Shown piece by piece: positions 23,447 to 32,730 of a stretch of DNA of 64,000 nt (position 1 is its first letter; each line of letters starts with the position of its first letter). A model generated the notes under the pieces. It saw only the letters and a program-made list of their open reading frames with translations, ran no database searches and was not told the DNA's origin. The stretch is from Acidimicrobiaceae bacterium (GTDB lineage: Bacteria; Actinomycetota; Acidimicrobiia; Acidimicrobiales; UBA8190): assembly GCA_003151475.1 (NCBI GenBank), contig PLXQ01000034.1, forward strand, positions 201,096 to 265,095, given 5' to 3'. The position numbers and the translations under genes are program-made.

Positions 23447-24208
23447 TCAGCGCATGCTCACGACGCAGGAGCCCACAATCTTGTCGTGCCAGGCCTGCCG
23501 CCTCGGGTCCCACAGTGGTGAGAGGCCGTTCACCAGGAACAGAACGCCGAAACCGAGGTACATAGCGAAAAAGATCAACCGTCGTGCCAGCGCCCGACCG
23601 GCACCCACGGGACCGCCGGTGTCGATGTCCCGCACGGCGATGCCGAGCACCCGCTTGCCCACCGTCTGCCCACCGACGCTGCCGTCGAGGAACGAGAAGT
23701 AGCCGAGGCTGACCACCAGGGCCAGACCGATCGCCTCCCAGACCCGCGGGTCCACCGCGGCCAGGTTGGTGGCGCGCGTCGAGGCGGAGGCGCTGCCGGC
23801 GATGGCACTGGCGATGACCGAATTGGGTATGGCCAGGACGGCCAGGTCGATGCCGAATGCCACCAGACGTCGCCACCACTCGGCCATGGGACGACCGAGG
23901 GAATCGACCGGACCACCTCGTCCCGCACGGTATCTCCCGGCTGGCGGCGACAAACCCACCGGACTATGCGCCGGTCCCGGGGTCGGCGTCGTCTGCGCTC
24001 CCGGCGCCGGGTGTTCCGATGGCGGGTACCGAGGCGGCGGATACCCAGGCGACGGGGGAGAGAGTGGCGACTCCGGCGGTGGTGGCGGCGGATAGGCCGG
24101 TGGTGGCATATAAAGAGGCGCCGGAGACGGGTTCGGGAGCGACGGAGACACCGGCGGTGGTGTCGCGGTGCCCGAATTGTCCCCGTCAGCAGGTGCGTCG
24201 TCGGACAT
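23447..24208 (-). CDS. RDD-family membrane protein with Pro-rich N-terminus
   Basis: 253 residues from ATG 24208 (MSDDAPADGD). The first ~95 residues are Pro-rich with several PPPP and YPPP runs, probably a flexible cytoplasmic tail. The RDD domain follows: MAEWWRRLVAFGIDLAVLAIPNSVIAS, a second segment at VWEAIGLALVVSLGYFSFLDGS, then GQTVGKRVLGIAVRDIDTG and a last segment ARRLIFFAMYLGFGVLFLVNGL. RDD proteins have three membrane spans; some act in Na+/H+ exchange, most are uncharacterised. Likely co-transcribed with pxpAB(C) and divergent from MarP. Confidence 0.88.
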   Translation of the reverse strand: MSDDAPADGDNSGTATPPPVSPSLPNPSPAPLYMPPPAYPPPPPPESPLSPPSPGYPPPRYPPSEHPAPGAQTTPTPGPAHSPVGLSPPAGRYRAGRGGPVDSLGRPMAEWWRRLVAFGIDLAVLAIPNSVIASAIAGSASASTRATNLAAVDPRVWEAIGLALVVSLGYFSFLDGSVGGQTVGKRVLGIAVRDIDTGGPVGAGRALARRLIFFAMYLGFGVLFLVNGLSPLWDPRRQAWHDKIVGSCVVSMR

Positions 24209-24305
24209 GGGCCTGCTTTCGGTCAGAATGGTCGGCCGTCGGCGCACCGTTCAGGCCGGGCAATCTTGGCACGGGACCTTCACAAGTGCGGAAGGATCTC
24301 CTTCG

Positions 24306-25502
24306 ATGAACTGGGTGGACTACCTGCTGCTGGTTCTGGTGGCGGCGTCGGCCATCCACGGACTGCGACTCGGCGCCGCGTCGCAGGTGCTGTCGTTCGG
24401 CGGTTTCTGGCTCGGCCTCTTCCTCGGTGCCTTGGTGGCTCCGCCGCTCGTGGGACTGGCCAAGAACAGAGACACGCGCAGCATCATCGCCATGGGCGTC
24501 GTCTTCGGCGCCGCCTTCGTCCTCGGCGGGGTGGGACGGTTACTCGGGGCGCGGTCGGCCACCGCGCTGCGACGCGTGCGCCTGGGTGCTGTCGACGCCG
24601 CCGCCGGGGTGGCGGTGGCCGTGGTGGCCACTCTGGTGGCCGCCTGGCTGGTTGGCAGCTTCCTGGCCAACAGTCGCTTCACCGTGCTCGACACCGCGCT
24701 GCAGCAATCGCGCGTGCTGCACGTTCTCGATGACGCCCTGCCCCCGGTCCCTTCGGTCTTCTCCCGGGTCGAGACGTTCCTTGACTCCGAAGGATTCCCC
24801 ATAGTGTTCGCCGGGCTCCCCCCCGAGGCCGCTCCACCGGTATCTCTCCCCCGAGACGTCGCCGTGCGGACGGCGGTGTTGAAGGCCGAACACTCGATCG
24901 TCCAGATCGCCGGGGCGGGTTGTGGCGTCATCCAGGAAGGTTCGGGTTTCGTGGTGGCACCCGGGTTGGTGGTCACCAACGCCCACGTCGTGGCGGGCGT
25001 AGCGGGGCCGTACGTCGTCGACGGGACCGGGCGCCATGCCGCCACCGCCGTGCTCTTCGATCCCCGTCTCGACCTCGCCGTTCTGCGGGTCCCGGGACTG
25101 ACGGACCCGGCACTCACCATCGACCCCCAGGTCGTCGGGCGCGGGGCCTTGGGGGTCGTCCTCGGATATCCCGAAGGCGGTCCCTTCAACTACAAGCCCG
25201 CCGCCGTCGCTGCTTCGTTCATGGCCACCGGTCTCGACATCTATGGAAAGACCCAGACGCTGCGGCAGGTGTACCAGATCGACGCCGTCGTGCAACCCGG
25301 TAATTCGGGAGGCCCACTCATCGCGTCCGGTGACGCCGCCCACGACATCCCCGACGGCACCGTCATCGGCGTCGTCTTCGCCCGGTCGACGATCAACCCC
25401 AGGGTCGGTTACGCGCTGGCCATGGGGGCCGTGCAGAGCGATGTGAGTCGTGTCGGTTCGTCCTCGAGACCGGTGGGTACGGGAAAATGCATCTCCGATT
25501 GA
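24306..25502 (+). CDS. marP: MarP-like membrane-bound periplasmic serine protease
   Basis: 398 residues from ATG 24306. Residues 1-150 form a CvpA-type domain with four hydrophobic segments; the rest is a chymotrypsin-like protease outside the membrane. The triad is His227 (VVTNAHVV), Asp256 (RLDLAVLRV) and Ser334 (QPGNSGGPL). Cys206 and Cys395 sit where Mycobacterium tuberculosis MarP has its activity-controlling disulfide. In mycobacteria MarP is needed for acid resistance and cleaves the peptidoglycan hydrolase RipA; here a CHAP hydrolase lies 5 kb away and could be a substrate, which is only a guess. Ribosome site AAGGA precedes the ATG. Divergent from the RDD gene. Confidence 0.9.
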   Translation: MNWVDYLLLVLVAASAIHGLRLGAASQVLSFGGFWLGLFLGALVAPPLVGLAKNRDTRSIIAMGVVFGAAFVLGGVGRLLGARSATALRRVRLGAVDAAAGVAVAVVATLVAAWLVGSFLANSRFTVLDTALQQSRVLHVLDDALPPVPSVFSRVETFLDSEGFPIVFAGLPPEAAPPVSLPRDVAVRTAVLKAEHSIVQIAGAGCGVIQEGSGFVVAPGLVVTNAHVVAGVAGPYVVDGTGRHAATAVLFDPRLDLAVLRVPGLTDPALTIDPQVVGRGALGVVLGYPEGGPFNYKPAAVAASFMATGLDIYGKTQTLRQVYQIDAVVQPGNSGGPLIASGDAAHDIPDGTVIGVVFARSTINPRVGYALAMGAVQSDVSRVGSSSRPVGTGKCISD

Positions 25503-25580
25503 GATCCCGGGCCGAGAATCGATACCTAATCCGACGGCGTGGGCCACGTCGTCGGGTGACCTCGGAGTAAGAATGAGGGG

Positions 25581-27500
25581 GTGAGCCTGCGCATCGAGGA
25601 ATACGGCCTGATCGGCGACACCCATACGGCCGCCCTCGTCGGCAGCAACGGATCCATCGACTGGCTGTGCCTACCCCGATTCGACTCCGAAGCGTGCTTC
25701 TCCCAGCTGCTCGGCAACGAGGGGCACGGGTTCTGGCGGATTGCGCCGACCGACAGCCGGTGCGAGACGAAAAGGCGTTACCGGGGCGACACCCTTGTGC
25801 TCGAGACAGAATTCGAAACGCCCACGGGTGTCGTCCGGCTCATCGACTGTATGCCCATCCGCGAGGACAATCCCCAGGTGGTCCGCGTCGTGGAGGGGGT
25901 GAGCGGCCAGGTCGACATGCGAATGGATCTGGCCATGCGCTTCGGCTACGGCTCGGTGATCCCCTGGGTGCGACAGGTGGCCGGCTTGGTCACGGCGATC
26001 GCCGGTCCCGATGCGTTGGCTCTGTGGACGCCGATCGAGACGCTGGGCCAGGACATGACCACCGTGGCCGAGTTCACGGTGAGGGAGGGCGACGAGGTGC
26101 CCTTCGTCCTCAGCTGGTTCCCCTCCCACGAAGAGGCACCGCGTCCCGTCGACGCCCGCTTCGCCATCGAGGACACCGAAGCGTGGTGGGTGTCGTGGTC
26201 GGCTATCTGCACTTTGGAGGGGCCCTGGCGCGATGCGGTGATGCGCTCGCTCATCACCTTGAAGGCACTCACCTACAACCCCACCGGAGGGATCGTCGCC
26301 GCCCCCACCACGTCGCTGCCCGAGACGCTCGGGGGAAGCCGCAATTGGGACTATCGGTACTGCTGGTTGCGCGATGCCACCTTGACCCTCGAATCGTTGA
26401 TGCGCGGCGGCTATTTCGAAGAAGCCATGGCCTGGCGGAACTGGCTCCTGCGGGCCGTCGCCGGGGATCCCGCCGATATGCAGATCATGTACGGAGCCGG
26501 CGGCGAGCGGCGCCTCGACGAGTGGGAGGTCGACTGGCTCCCGGGCTACGAGAACTCGGCACCAGTGCGGATCGGGAACGCGGCGGCCGGCCAGTTCCAA
26601 CTCGATGTCTACGGCGAGGTGATGTCGGCGCTGTACGTGGCCAGCAAAGTCGGGGGCAACCTGAACGAAACGGCCTGGGATCTGCAGCGTGTCCTCGTCG
26701 GCTTCGTGGAGACCAACTGGTCCAAGCCCGACGACGGCATCTGGGAGGTACGGGGTCCGCGCCGGCACTTCACCCACTCGAAGATGATGGCCTGGGTGGC
26801 CGTCGACCGCGCCATCAAGATGGTGGACGAGTGCGGAGAGCAAGGTCCCGTCGAGGATTGGAAGATCCTGCGCGACACCATCCACGAGCAGGTCTGCACC
26901 GAGGGGTTCAACGGCCATGTGGGGGCCTTCACGCAGTACTACGGGTCCGATGCCTTGGACGCCAGCCTTCTCATGATGCCCCTGGTGGGATTCCTCCCCG
27001 CCACCGACGCCCGGGTGCGGTCGACCATCGAGGCCATCGAGCGGGACCTGACCGAGGACGGCTTCGTTTTGCGCTACCGGGCCACCGATGCCCACGACGT
27101 GGACGGCCTGAGCGGCCACGAAGGCGCCTTCTTGGCTTGCTCGTTCTGGCTAGCCGACTGCCTCCATCTCATCGGCCGTCACGACGATGCCCGGGCCCTG
27201 CTCAATCGTCTCATCGGCCTCTCCAACGAAATCGGGCTCTTGGCCGAGGAGTACGACGCCGTGGCCAAACGCCAGCTGGGGAACTTCCCTCAGGCCTTCT
27301 CGCACGTGTCGTTGGTGAACGCCGCCTACAAACTGAGCGGCCATCCGGAAGTCGATGACGGGGCCGTGATCACCCCGCTGCACGCACGGCTCGGGTATCC
27401 CAATCTCCGGCAGTGGCGCTACGGCCGTGAAAAGGGTCGCAACAAGGTGAGTGCCAATCGCGTCAAGTCGGGCGTCAGCCGGAGGAAGACCCAGAAATGA
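25581..27500 (+). CDS. GH15-family trehalase/glucoamylase-like hydrolase
   Basis: 639 residues, GTG start with GAGGGG before it. The N-terminal beta-sandwich (IEEYGLIGDTHTAALVGSNGSIDWLCLPRFDSEACFS) and the (alpha/alpha)6 barrel with GGSRNWDYRYCWLRDATLTLESL and EEYD plus GNFPQAFSHVSLVNAAY are all typical of GH15. The mycobacterial relatives of this group are cytosolic trehalases; others are glucoamylases. The catalytic Glu is in WLRDA-linked helix region and in LAEEYD. No signal peptide. First gene of the sugar operon; its TGA overlaps the first ATG of a triplicated 14-bp unit, leading into the dehydrogenase gene. Confidence 0.88.
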   Translation: MSLRIEEYGLIGDTHTAALVGSNGSIDWLCLPRFDSEACFSQLLGNEGHGFWRIAPTDSRCETKRRYRGDTLVLETEFETPTGVVRLIDCMPIREDNPQVVRVVEGVSGQVDMRMDLAMRFGYGSVIPWVRQVAGLVTAIAGPDALALWTPIETLGQDMTTVAEFTVREGDEVPFVLSWFPSHEEAPRPVDARFAIEDTEAWWVSWSAICTLEGPWRDAVMRSLITLKALTYNPTGGIVAAPTTSLPETLGGSRNWDYRYCWLRDATLTLESLMRGGYFEEAMAWRNWLLRAVAGDPADMQIMYGAGGERRLDEWEVDWLPGYENSAPVRIGNAAAGQFQLDVYGEVMSALYVASKVGGNLNETAWDLQRVLVGFVETNWSKPDDGIWEVRGPRRHFTHSKMMAWVAVDRAIKMVDECGEQGPVEDWKILRDTIHEQVCTEGFNGHVGAFTQYYGSDALDASLLMMPLVGFLPATDARVRSTIEAIERDLTEDGFVLRYRATDAHDVDGLSGHEGAFLACSFWLADCLHLIGRHDDARALLNRLIGLSNEIGLLAEEYDAVAKRQLGNFPQAFSHVSLVNAAYKLSGHPEVDDGAVITPLHARLGYPNLRQWRYGREKGRNKVSANRVKSGVSRRKTQK

Positions 27501-27538
27501 AGGCCCAGAAATGAAGGCCCAGACATGAAGGCACTCAC
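27490..27538 (+). repeat. 14-bp tandem unit carrying ATGA at the GH15/dehydrogenase junction
   Basis: Unit ATGAAGGCCCAGAA at 27497, then a near copy at 27511 and the start of the dehydrogenase at 27525. The GH15 stop TGA overlaps ATG 27497. Reading from that ATG gives MKAQK and a TGA that overlaps ATG 27511; from there MKAQT and a TGA that overlaps ATG 27525, the true start. Confidence 0.9.
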
Positions 27539-28571
27539 CGTTCTGCCCCTGACGGCCGGTTCGGCCCGTCTCGACGACATCGACGAACCGCCCGTCGCCG
27601 ACGGGCCCGTGTTGGTGGAGACCCTGGCCGTCGGCGTGTGCGGAACCGATATCGAGATCACCTCCGGTGCCTACGGATGGCCGCCCCCGGGACGACAGCG
27701 CTTGGTGCTCGGCCATGAATCGCTCGGCCGCGTCCTCGAGGCTCCCGCCGGGGCGTCGGTGGCCGCCGGCGACCTGGTGGTGGGCATCGTCCGTCGGCCC
27801 GACCCGGTGCCCTGCGGTAACTGCGCCGTGGGCGAGTGGGATTTCTGCCGCAACGGCCAGTACACCGAGCGGGGGATCAAGCAACGCGACGGCTACTGCT
27901 CTGAGCGATACCGGATCGAGCCCGACTTCCTGATCAAGATCGACCCTGCGCTCGGGCGCTGTGGTGTTCTCCTCGAACCGACGAGCGTGGTGGCCAAAGC
28001 CTGGGAGCAGGTGGACCGTATCGGCGGCCGCGCCCACTGGGCTCCGACCACGGCCGTGATCACCGGAGCGGGACCCATCGGACTCCTGGCCGCCCTGATC
28101 GGTGTGCAGCGGGGCATGGAGGTCCACGTGCTCGACCAGGTGACGAGCGGGCTCAAGCCCGACCTGGTCGCCGCCCTCGGGGCGACTTATCACACGGGGA
28201 AGGTCGAGGACATCGGCATCGCCCCCGACGTGGTCATCGAGTGCACCGGGGTGAGCTCGCTCGTGTTCGACGCCATGGAGCACTTGGGTCCGAACGGCGT
28301 GCTCTGTCTCACCGGTGTCTCGTCGGGCGGGCGCAGCATCGACGTGGACGCCGGGTTGCTCAACCGTTCGCTCGTCCTCTCCAACGAAGCCATCGTCGGA
28401 TCGGTGAACGCCAACCGCCGGCACTACGAAGCGGCCGCCGCTGCTCTGGCCAACGCCGACCATGGCTGGTTGGAACGCGTTATCAGCCGGACGGTGCCGC
28501 TGGCGAACTTCGCCGACGCGCTCGTCCGTCAACCCGACGACGTCAAGGTGGTCATCGAGATCAACACATGA
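27525..28571 (+). CDS. zinc-type MDR dehydrogenase, glucose 1-dehydrogenase-like
   Basis: 348 residues. The catalytic zinc site is Cys39 (GVCGTDIEI) with His64/Glu65 (VLGHESLG). A Cys-containing loop (PCGNCAVGEWDFCRNGQYTERGI) replaces the usual four-Cys structural zinc lobe in the way seen in glucose dehydrogenases. The nucleotide-binding GAGPIGLLAAL is the Rossmann motif. The predicted reaction is oxidation of glucose or a related aldose at C1 to the lactone with NAD(P)+. The next gene could hydrolyse that lactone. Its stop TGA overlaps the first ATG of a 16-bp triplicate before the MBL gene. Confidence 0.85.
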   Translation: MKALTVLPLTAGSARLDDIDEPPVADGPVLVETLAVGVCGTDIEITSGAYGWPPPGRQRLVLGHESLGRVLEAPAGASVAAGDLVVGIVRRPDPVPCGNCAVGEWDFCRNGQYTERGIKQRDGYCSERYRIEPDFLIKIDPALGRCGVLLEPTSVVAKAWEQVDRIGGRAHWAPTTAVITGAGPIGLLAALIGVQRGMEVHVLDQVTSGLKPDLVAALGATYHTGKVEDIGIAPDVVIECTGVSSLVFDAMEHLGPNGVLCLTGVSSGGRSIDVDAGLLNRSLVLSNEAIVGSVNANRRHYEAAAAALANADHGWLERVISRTVPLANFADALVRQPDDVKVVIEINT

Positions 28572-28615
28572 GCACCGAGACAGATGAGCACGGAGACTCA
28601 TGAGCACTGAGATCG
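28568..28615 (+). repeat. 16-bp tandem unit carrying ATGA at the dehydrogenase/MBL junction
   Basis: Three copies of a 16-base unit (ATGAGCACCGAGACAG and variants) with ATGs at 28568, 28584 and 28600. The dehydrogenase stop overlaps the first ATG. That ATG opens an 11-codon ORF (MSTETDEHGDS) whose TGA overlaps the third ATG, the true start of the MBL gene. Confidence 0.9.
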
Positions 28616-29538
28616 CGCCCGGCGTCATCGAGATCGACACTCTTCTCGGGGGCTGGGAACGGGTGACGGCCGGGTACCTGCTGACCGGGCCGGCGCCGGT
28701 GCTGATAGAGACGGGCAGCCAGAGCTCGGTGCCGGCGCTGCTCGAGGCCCTGGCCGCGCTCGGCGTCGGGGCCGACGATCTGGCCGGGGTGGCCGTCACC
28801 CACATCCACCTCGACCACGCCGGTGGGGTGGGCGATGTGGCCCGGGCCTTTCCCTCGGCCAGCGTCTACGTCCACGGCAAGGGGGCGCGGCACCTGGTCG
28901 ACCCCAGCCGGCTCGTCGATTCCGCCGCGCGCGTCTACGGGCCGCTGCTCGACTCGCTCTACGGCCGTCTCGACCCCACCCCGGCCGAGAGGATCCATGT
29001 CCTCGAAGACGGCGAGGAGATCCGGGTGGGTCCCGACCGCGTCCTCGTCACCGTCGACTCCCCCGGACACGCCAAGCACCACCTGGCCCTGCACGACTCG
29101 GCCAGCGGTGTCCTGTTCGCCGGCGACGCCGTCGGTGTCCGGCTGCCCGATGCCGGGGTGCTCCGGCCGTCGACGCCGCCGCCGGACTTCGATCTGGAGC
29201 AGGCCATTCATTCGCTCGGGCGCTTCGCCGAGCGCCGCCCGGCCGGACTGGCCCTCGCTCATTACGGCCTGGTCCCCGATCCGATCAGCCTGCTCGATGA
29301 GGCCCGGGAGACGCTGACGCGCTGGGCCGAGGTGGCCGAGAAGGCCTGGAAAGAGGGCGCCGACATCGCCGATGCTCTCGACGACGCCTTCGCCGGCGAC
29401 ATGGGCGGCGTCGACCCGGCGCAACGGGAGAAGCTCGAGACCCTGAACGGCGTCCACTCGAACGCGGCCGGATTCCGCCGCTGGCTCGAGACGCGCGCCG
29501 GCTCCGGAGGGGAAGCGCAGGGCCCGGGCCTGGCATGA
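28600..29538 (+). CDS. MBL-fold metal-dependent hydrolase, possible sugar lactonase
   Basis: 312 residues. The metal motif HIHLDH is at residues 68-73 (His68, His70, Asp72, His73), with further ligands in SPGHAKHH, FAGDAVG and LALAHYG. The C-terminal helical region (~220-300) is like that of glyoxalase II or lactonase relatives. MBL proteins hydrolyse thioesters, lactones or beta-lactams; a gluconolactonase role is inferred only from its place directly after the glucose dehydrogenase-like gene. Only ATG 28600 of the three nearby ATGs gives the full frame. Confidence 0.8.
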   Translation: MSTEIAPGVIEIDTLLGGWERVTAGYLLTGPAPVLIETGSQSSVPALLEALAALGVGADDLAGVAVTHIHLDHAGGVGDVARAFPSASVYVHGKGARHLVDPSRLVDSAARVYGPLLDSLYGRLDPTPAERIHVLEDGEEIRVGPDRVLVTVDSPGHAKHHLALHDSASGVLFAGDAVGVRLPDAGVLRPSTPPPDFDLEQAIHSLGRFAERRPAGLALAHYGLVPDPISLLDEARETLTRWAEVAEKAWKEGADIADALDDAFAGDMGGVDPAQREKLETLNGVHSNAAGFRRWLETRAGSGGEAQGPGLA

Positions 29539-29611
29539 TGGCCCCGTCTCTCGCCACGTCTCGGCGAGGGGTGCGAAGCGCGGAGCAGATACGAGCGGGG
29601 AGCTGACGGCC

Positions 29612-31036
29612 ATGCAGGTCACCATCATCGGCGGCGGGAGCTACCAGTGGTCGCCCAAGCTGATCACCGACCTGCTGGCGGTGGCGCCGCTGGCCGACAT
29701 GCACCTGGTGCTCGAGGACATCGACCCGGCGCCGCTCGTCAAGATGGAGGCCTACGCCCGTCTGGCCAACGAGAAGATGGGCACCAAGATGACGGTGGAG
29801 ACGACCACCGACCAACGGCGCGCCGTCGACGGGGCCGACTTCGTGATCGTGACCATCTCCACCGGCGGCTTCGAGTCCATGGGCATCGACATCGACATCC
29901 CCGCCCGCTACGGCATCCGGCAGTCGGTGGGAGACAGTGTCGGTCCCGGGGGGATCAGCCGCTCCCTGCGCAACATCCCCATCTTGGTGAGCATCGGCCG
30001 GGACATGGAGCAGGGCTGCCCCGACGCCTGGATGCTGAACATCACCAACCCCATGACCTGCCTGACCCGGTCGGTCTGCCGGGAGACGACCATCAAGACG
30101 GTGGGGCTCTGCCACGAGGTGGGCCACTTCTGCATGGACCTGGCCATCGCCTTCGGCCGGCCCCACACCGCCGTCCGGCCCACCGTGGTGGGGGTGAACC
30201 ACTTCCCGGTGATCACCGTCCTCGACATCGACGGAGCCGACGGCTTCGCCATGCTGCACGACATGCTCGATGAGCTCGGCGGTCTCGAAGCCCTGCGGCC
30301 GGGGCCGGACCGGACCGAGGCGGAGCCCTACAGCCGGGCCGACTTCGCCCAGCGGCATGCTCTCAAGCTGACCATGCTGGAGCGCTACGGGGCTCTGCCC
30401 GGCGCCGGCGACCGCCATGTGGCGGAGTTCATCCCGTCGGCGCTGACCGAAGAATCGGGGTGGGGCGAGACATGGGGTTTCGAGCTCACCCCCATGTCGC
30501 GCCGGTTGGAGCACCAGGACGAGTTCATCGCCGAGGTCGATGCCGTCTTGGCCGGGACGGCCGAGATGCAGACCTGGGACTCGGGCGAGATCGTGGCGCC
30601 CGTGATCGACTCGCTCCTGACCGGAACCCCCCGGGAACTGCCGGTGAACCTGCCCAACAAGGGCCAGTGCCCCGACCTGCCCGACGATGTGGTGGTGGAG
30701 TCGATCTGCGTGGTGGACGGCGACGGCATGCGCGGTCGCGACGCCGCGCACGCCCCGGCGGCCATCACCGAGTGGGTCCGCCGGCAGGTGGCGGTGCAGG
30801 AGCTGACGGTCGAGGCCGCCGTCAGTGGCGACCGGCGGATCGCCCTGCAGGCCTTCGCCCTCGACCCCCTGGCCGGACGGGGCGATCTGCGGGTCAGCGA
30901 ACAGATGGCCGACGAGCTGCTGGCCGCCACCGCCCGCTGGCTGCCGCAATTCCCGCCGGCCCCGTCCTCGTCGGCCCCGTTCGGATCGGCCCCGTCCCGC
31001 CGAGCATCGTCAGCGGCGCCGGGTACCTCGTCATGA
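29612..31036 (+). CDS. GH4-family NAD+/metal-dependent glycosidase
   Basis: 474 residues. The N-terminal Rossmann motif is TIIGGGSYQWSPKLITDLL. Other GH4 signatures are SVGDSVGPGGISRSLRNIP, NITNPMTCLTRSV, GLCHEVGH (metal-binding Cys and the His next to it) and VVGVNHFPVI. GH4 enzymes oxidise C3 of the sugar with NAD+, eliminate the aglycone and reduce back, needing Mn2+; known activities include alpha-glucosidase, 6-phospho-glucosidase and alpha-galacturonidase. The substrate here is unknown, but co-location with GH15 and a glucose-type dehydrogenase suggests glucosides. A 73-base gap precedes ATG 29612. The last ~30 residues are a low-complexity Pro/Ser-rich tail that ends in a 14-bp duplication. 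Confidence 0.88.
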   Translation: MQVTIIGGGSYQWSPKLITDLLAVAPLADMHLVLEDIDPAPLVKMEAYARLANEKMGTKMTVETTTDQRRAVDGADFVIVTISTGGFESMGIDIDIPARYGIRQSVGDSVGPGGISRSLRNIPILVSIGRDMEQGCPDAWMLNITNPMTCLTRSVCRETTIKTVGLCHEVGHFCMDLAIAFGRPHTAVRPTVVGVNHFPVITVLDIDGADGFAMLHDMLDELGGLEALRPGPDRTEAEPYSRADFAQRHALKLTMLERYGALPGAGDRHVAEFIPSALTEESGWGETWGFELTPMSRRLEHQDEFIAEVDAVLAGTAEMQTWDSGEIVAPVIDSLLTGTPRELPVNLPNKGQCPDLPDDVVVESICVVDGDGMRGRDAAHAPAAITEWVRRQVAVQELTVEAAVSGDRRIALQAFALDPLAGRGDLRVSEQMADELLAATARWLPQFPPAPSSSAPFGSAPSRRASSAAPGTSS

Positions 31037-31058
31037 AGATCGGGTCATGAAGATCGGA
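31031..31058 (+). repeat. 14-bp duplicated unit carrying ATGA at the GH4/reductase junction
   Basis: Two copies of TCATGAAGATCGGG. The GH4 stop TGA (31034-31036) overlaps ATG 31033. That ATG gives MKIGS and a TGA at 31048-31050 that overlaps ATG 31047, the true start of the reductase. Confidence 0.9.
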
Positions 31059-31934
31059 TTCATCGGCCTGGGGGCCATGGGACTGCCCATGACCCGGAAC
31101 CTGCTGGCCGCCGGCCACGACGTGACGGTCGCCTCCCGGAGCCGTCCCCCCGTCGACGCCGCTGTCGCCTTGGGCGCCATCGATGCAGGCACTGCCGCGG
31201 AGGTGGCCACGGCCGGCGAGGTCATTATCCTCTGTGTCCCCAACTCCCCCGAGGTGGTCGAGGTGGTCGACGCCATGCTCCCCGCCCTCGGCGCCGGCAC
31301 CATCGTCGTCGACTGCTCCACCATCGACCCCGATGTGGAGCGGGCCCAGCACGAGAAGGTGAGCGCCACCGGGGCCCGTTATCTCGACGGCCCCCTCTCG
31401 GGGGGAACGGTGGGGGCAGAGAAGGGGACCCTGACGGTGATGGTGGGGGGAGACGCCGCCACCTTGGAGGACGCGGGTCCCGCCCTCGACGCCGTGGCCG
31501 GACTGGTCGTCCATGTCGGCGGCCCGGGGATGGGCCAGGTGGTGAAGCTCTGCAACAACCTGATCTACGCCGCGCAGATGGTGGCCACGGCCGAGGCCAC
31601 CGCCCTGGCTTTGCGCTCCGGAGTGGACATGGCCAAGCTGCTCGAGGTTCTGCTGCACTCGACCGGCGACTGCACGGCGGTGCGGACCCGGCTGCCTGTG
31701 GCCGGCGTGGTGGCCGACAGCCCGGCGTCCAACGGTTGGAAGCCCGGCTTCATGACCGACCTGATGGCCAAGGATCTCGACCTGGCCCTCGCCTACGGGG
31801 CCCGGGCCGGCGTGCCGCTCGTGACCACGGCCACCTCCCGGCAGGTGCTCACGGCCGCCTCGACCGCCGGTTACGGCCGGGAGGACTTCTCCGCGCTGGC
31901 CAAGATCGTCCTGCGCAACGCCGGCGTGGAGTGA
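31047..31934 (+). CDS. 3-hydroxyisobutyrate dehydrogenase/tartronate semialdehyde reductase-family protein (GarR-like)
   Basis: 295 residues. N-terminal NAD(P)-binding GFIGLGAMGLPMTRNLLAAGH (residues 4-24), the substrate motif DGPLSGGTVGAEKGTLTVMVGG and the catalytic Lys in GQVVKLCNN, all standard for beta-hydroxyacid dehydrogenases. The C-terminal helical domain includes KDLDLALAYGARAGVPL. Family members reduce tartronate semialdehyde or oxidise 3-hydroxyisobutyrate, glycerate or 4-hydroxybutyrate. In this operon it could handle the three-carbon product of the downstream aldolase. Stop overlaps the GTG of the aldolase gene (GTGA). Confidence 0.85.
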   Translation: MKIGFIGLGAMGLPMTRNLLAAGHDVTVASRSRPPVDAAVALGAIDAGTAAEVATAGEVIILCVPNSPEVVEVVDAMLPALGAGTIVVDCSTIDPDVERAQHEKVSATGARYLDGPLSGGTVGAEKGTLTVMVGGDAATLEDAGPALDAVAGLVVHVGGPGMGQVVKLCNNLIYAAQMVATAEATALALRSGVDMAKLLEVLLHSTGDCTAVRTRLPVAGVVADSPASNGWKPGFMTDLMAKDLDLALAYGARAGVPLVTTATSRQVLTAASTAGYGREDFSALAKIVLRNAGVE

Positions 31935-32728
31935 CCGGACCGGCTCCCGACGGCCGGCACCGGCCGTCACTGGCGCGGCTCGCCCCCCCGGCTCTGATCC
32001 TGGCCGCCGACCACCGGCCCCGGGCCGTGATGACCATCGAGGCCTACGGGCCCTATCTCGGCGCCCTCGGCGCCGCGATGGCGCACTGCGACGGCATCCT
32101 GGCCAGCCGGCAACCCTTGGAGGACCTGGTGGACTCGGGCGCCGTCGGCCCCGGGCAGCGGACCTATCTGTCCATCAACCGGACCGGTCTGGCCGGCTCC
32201 GCCTTCGAGCTCGACGACCGTCTGGTGACGAGCGTGGCCGCCGCCGCCGGCGAGGGTTTTACGGGCATCAAGCACATGACCCGGATCGATCTCGGCGACC
32301 GCCTGACCGCCCCGGCGCTGGAGCTGCTCGGCCAGGTCATCGACGATGCCCGGTCGGCCGGGATGGAGGCGATGATCGAGGCGCTCTCGTGGAGCGACGG
32401 GACCATGGCCCGGGAGACCGACGCCATCGTGGCCGCCGCCGTCATCGCCCACGACCTCGGGGCGCCGCTGCTGAAGGTCCCCGTCCCCGACGTCGCCCCC
32501 GGCCGGGAGCGGATCGCGGCGGTGGCCCGGGTGGTCGGCTCCGTCGGCGTGCCCGTGCTCTTTCTCGGCGGTCCCCGCGGTGTTTCGTCGCGTCAGGCGG
32601 TGCTCGACGAGGTCCACGACGCCATGGCCGGGGGGGCGGCGGGGATGGCCATGGGCCGGCTCGTCTTCCAGGACCCCGAGCCGGCCGAGATGGCCCGGCT
32701 GGTGGCCGACGCCGTGCACGGCCGCTGA
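31931..32728 (+). CDS. class I aldolase-like (beta/alpha)8 protein
   Basis: 265 residues from GTG 31931, coupled to the reductase by a GTGA overlap. The opening LILAADHRPRAVMTIEAYGPYLGAL resembles DhnA/FbaB and Cgl0159-type barrels. Lys in TGIKHM and Lys in LLKVPVP are candidates for the Schiff-base residue. The C-terminal phosphate-binding turns are LFLGGPRGVSS and GGAAGMAMGRLVFQ. The likely reaction is retro-aldol cleavage of a phosphorylated sugar or sugar acid. Followed by a five-fold 10-bp repeat before the kinase gene. Confidence 0.78.
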   Translation: MTGPAPDGRHRPSLARLAPPALILAADHRPRAVMTIEAYGPYLGALGAAMAHCDGILASRQPLEDLVDSGAVGPGQRTYLSINRTGLAGSAFELDDRLVTSVAAAAGEGFTGIKHMTRIDLGDRLTAPALELLGQVIDDARSAGMEAMIEALSWSDGTMARETDAIVAAAVIAHDLGAPLLKVPVPDVAPGRERIAAVARVVGSVGVPVLFLGGPRGVSSRQAVLDEVHDAMAGGAAGMAMGRLVFQDPEPAEMARLVADAVHGR

Positions 32729-32730
32729 CC

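Noticed and set aside
25671..27119. Long minus-strand and +2 frames under the GH15 gene (also at 27150-28805 and 29285-30949)
   Set aside because: All are shadows of clearly recognised enzymes on the plus strand; their products are rich in His, Gly and Arg with no family match.
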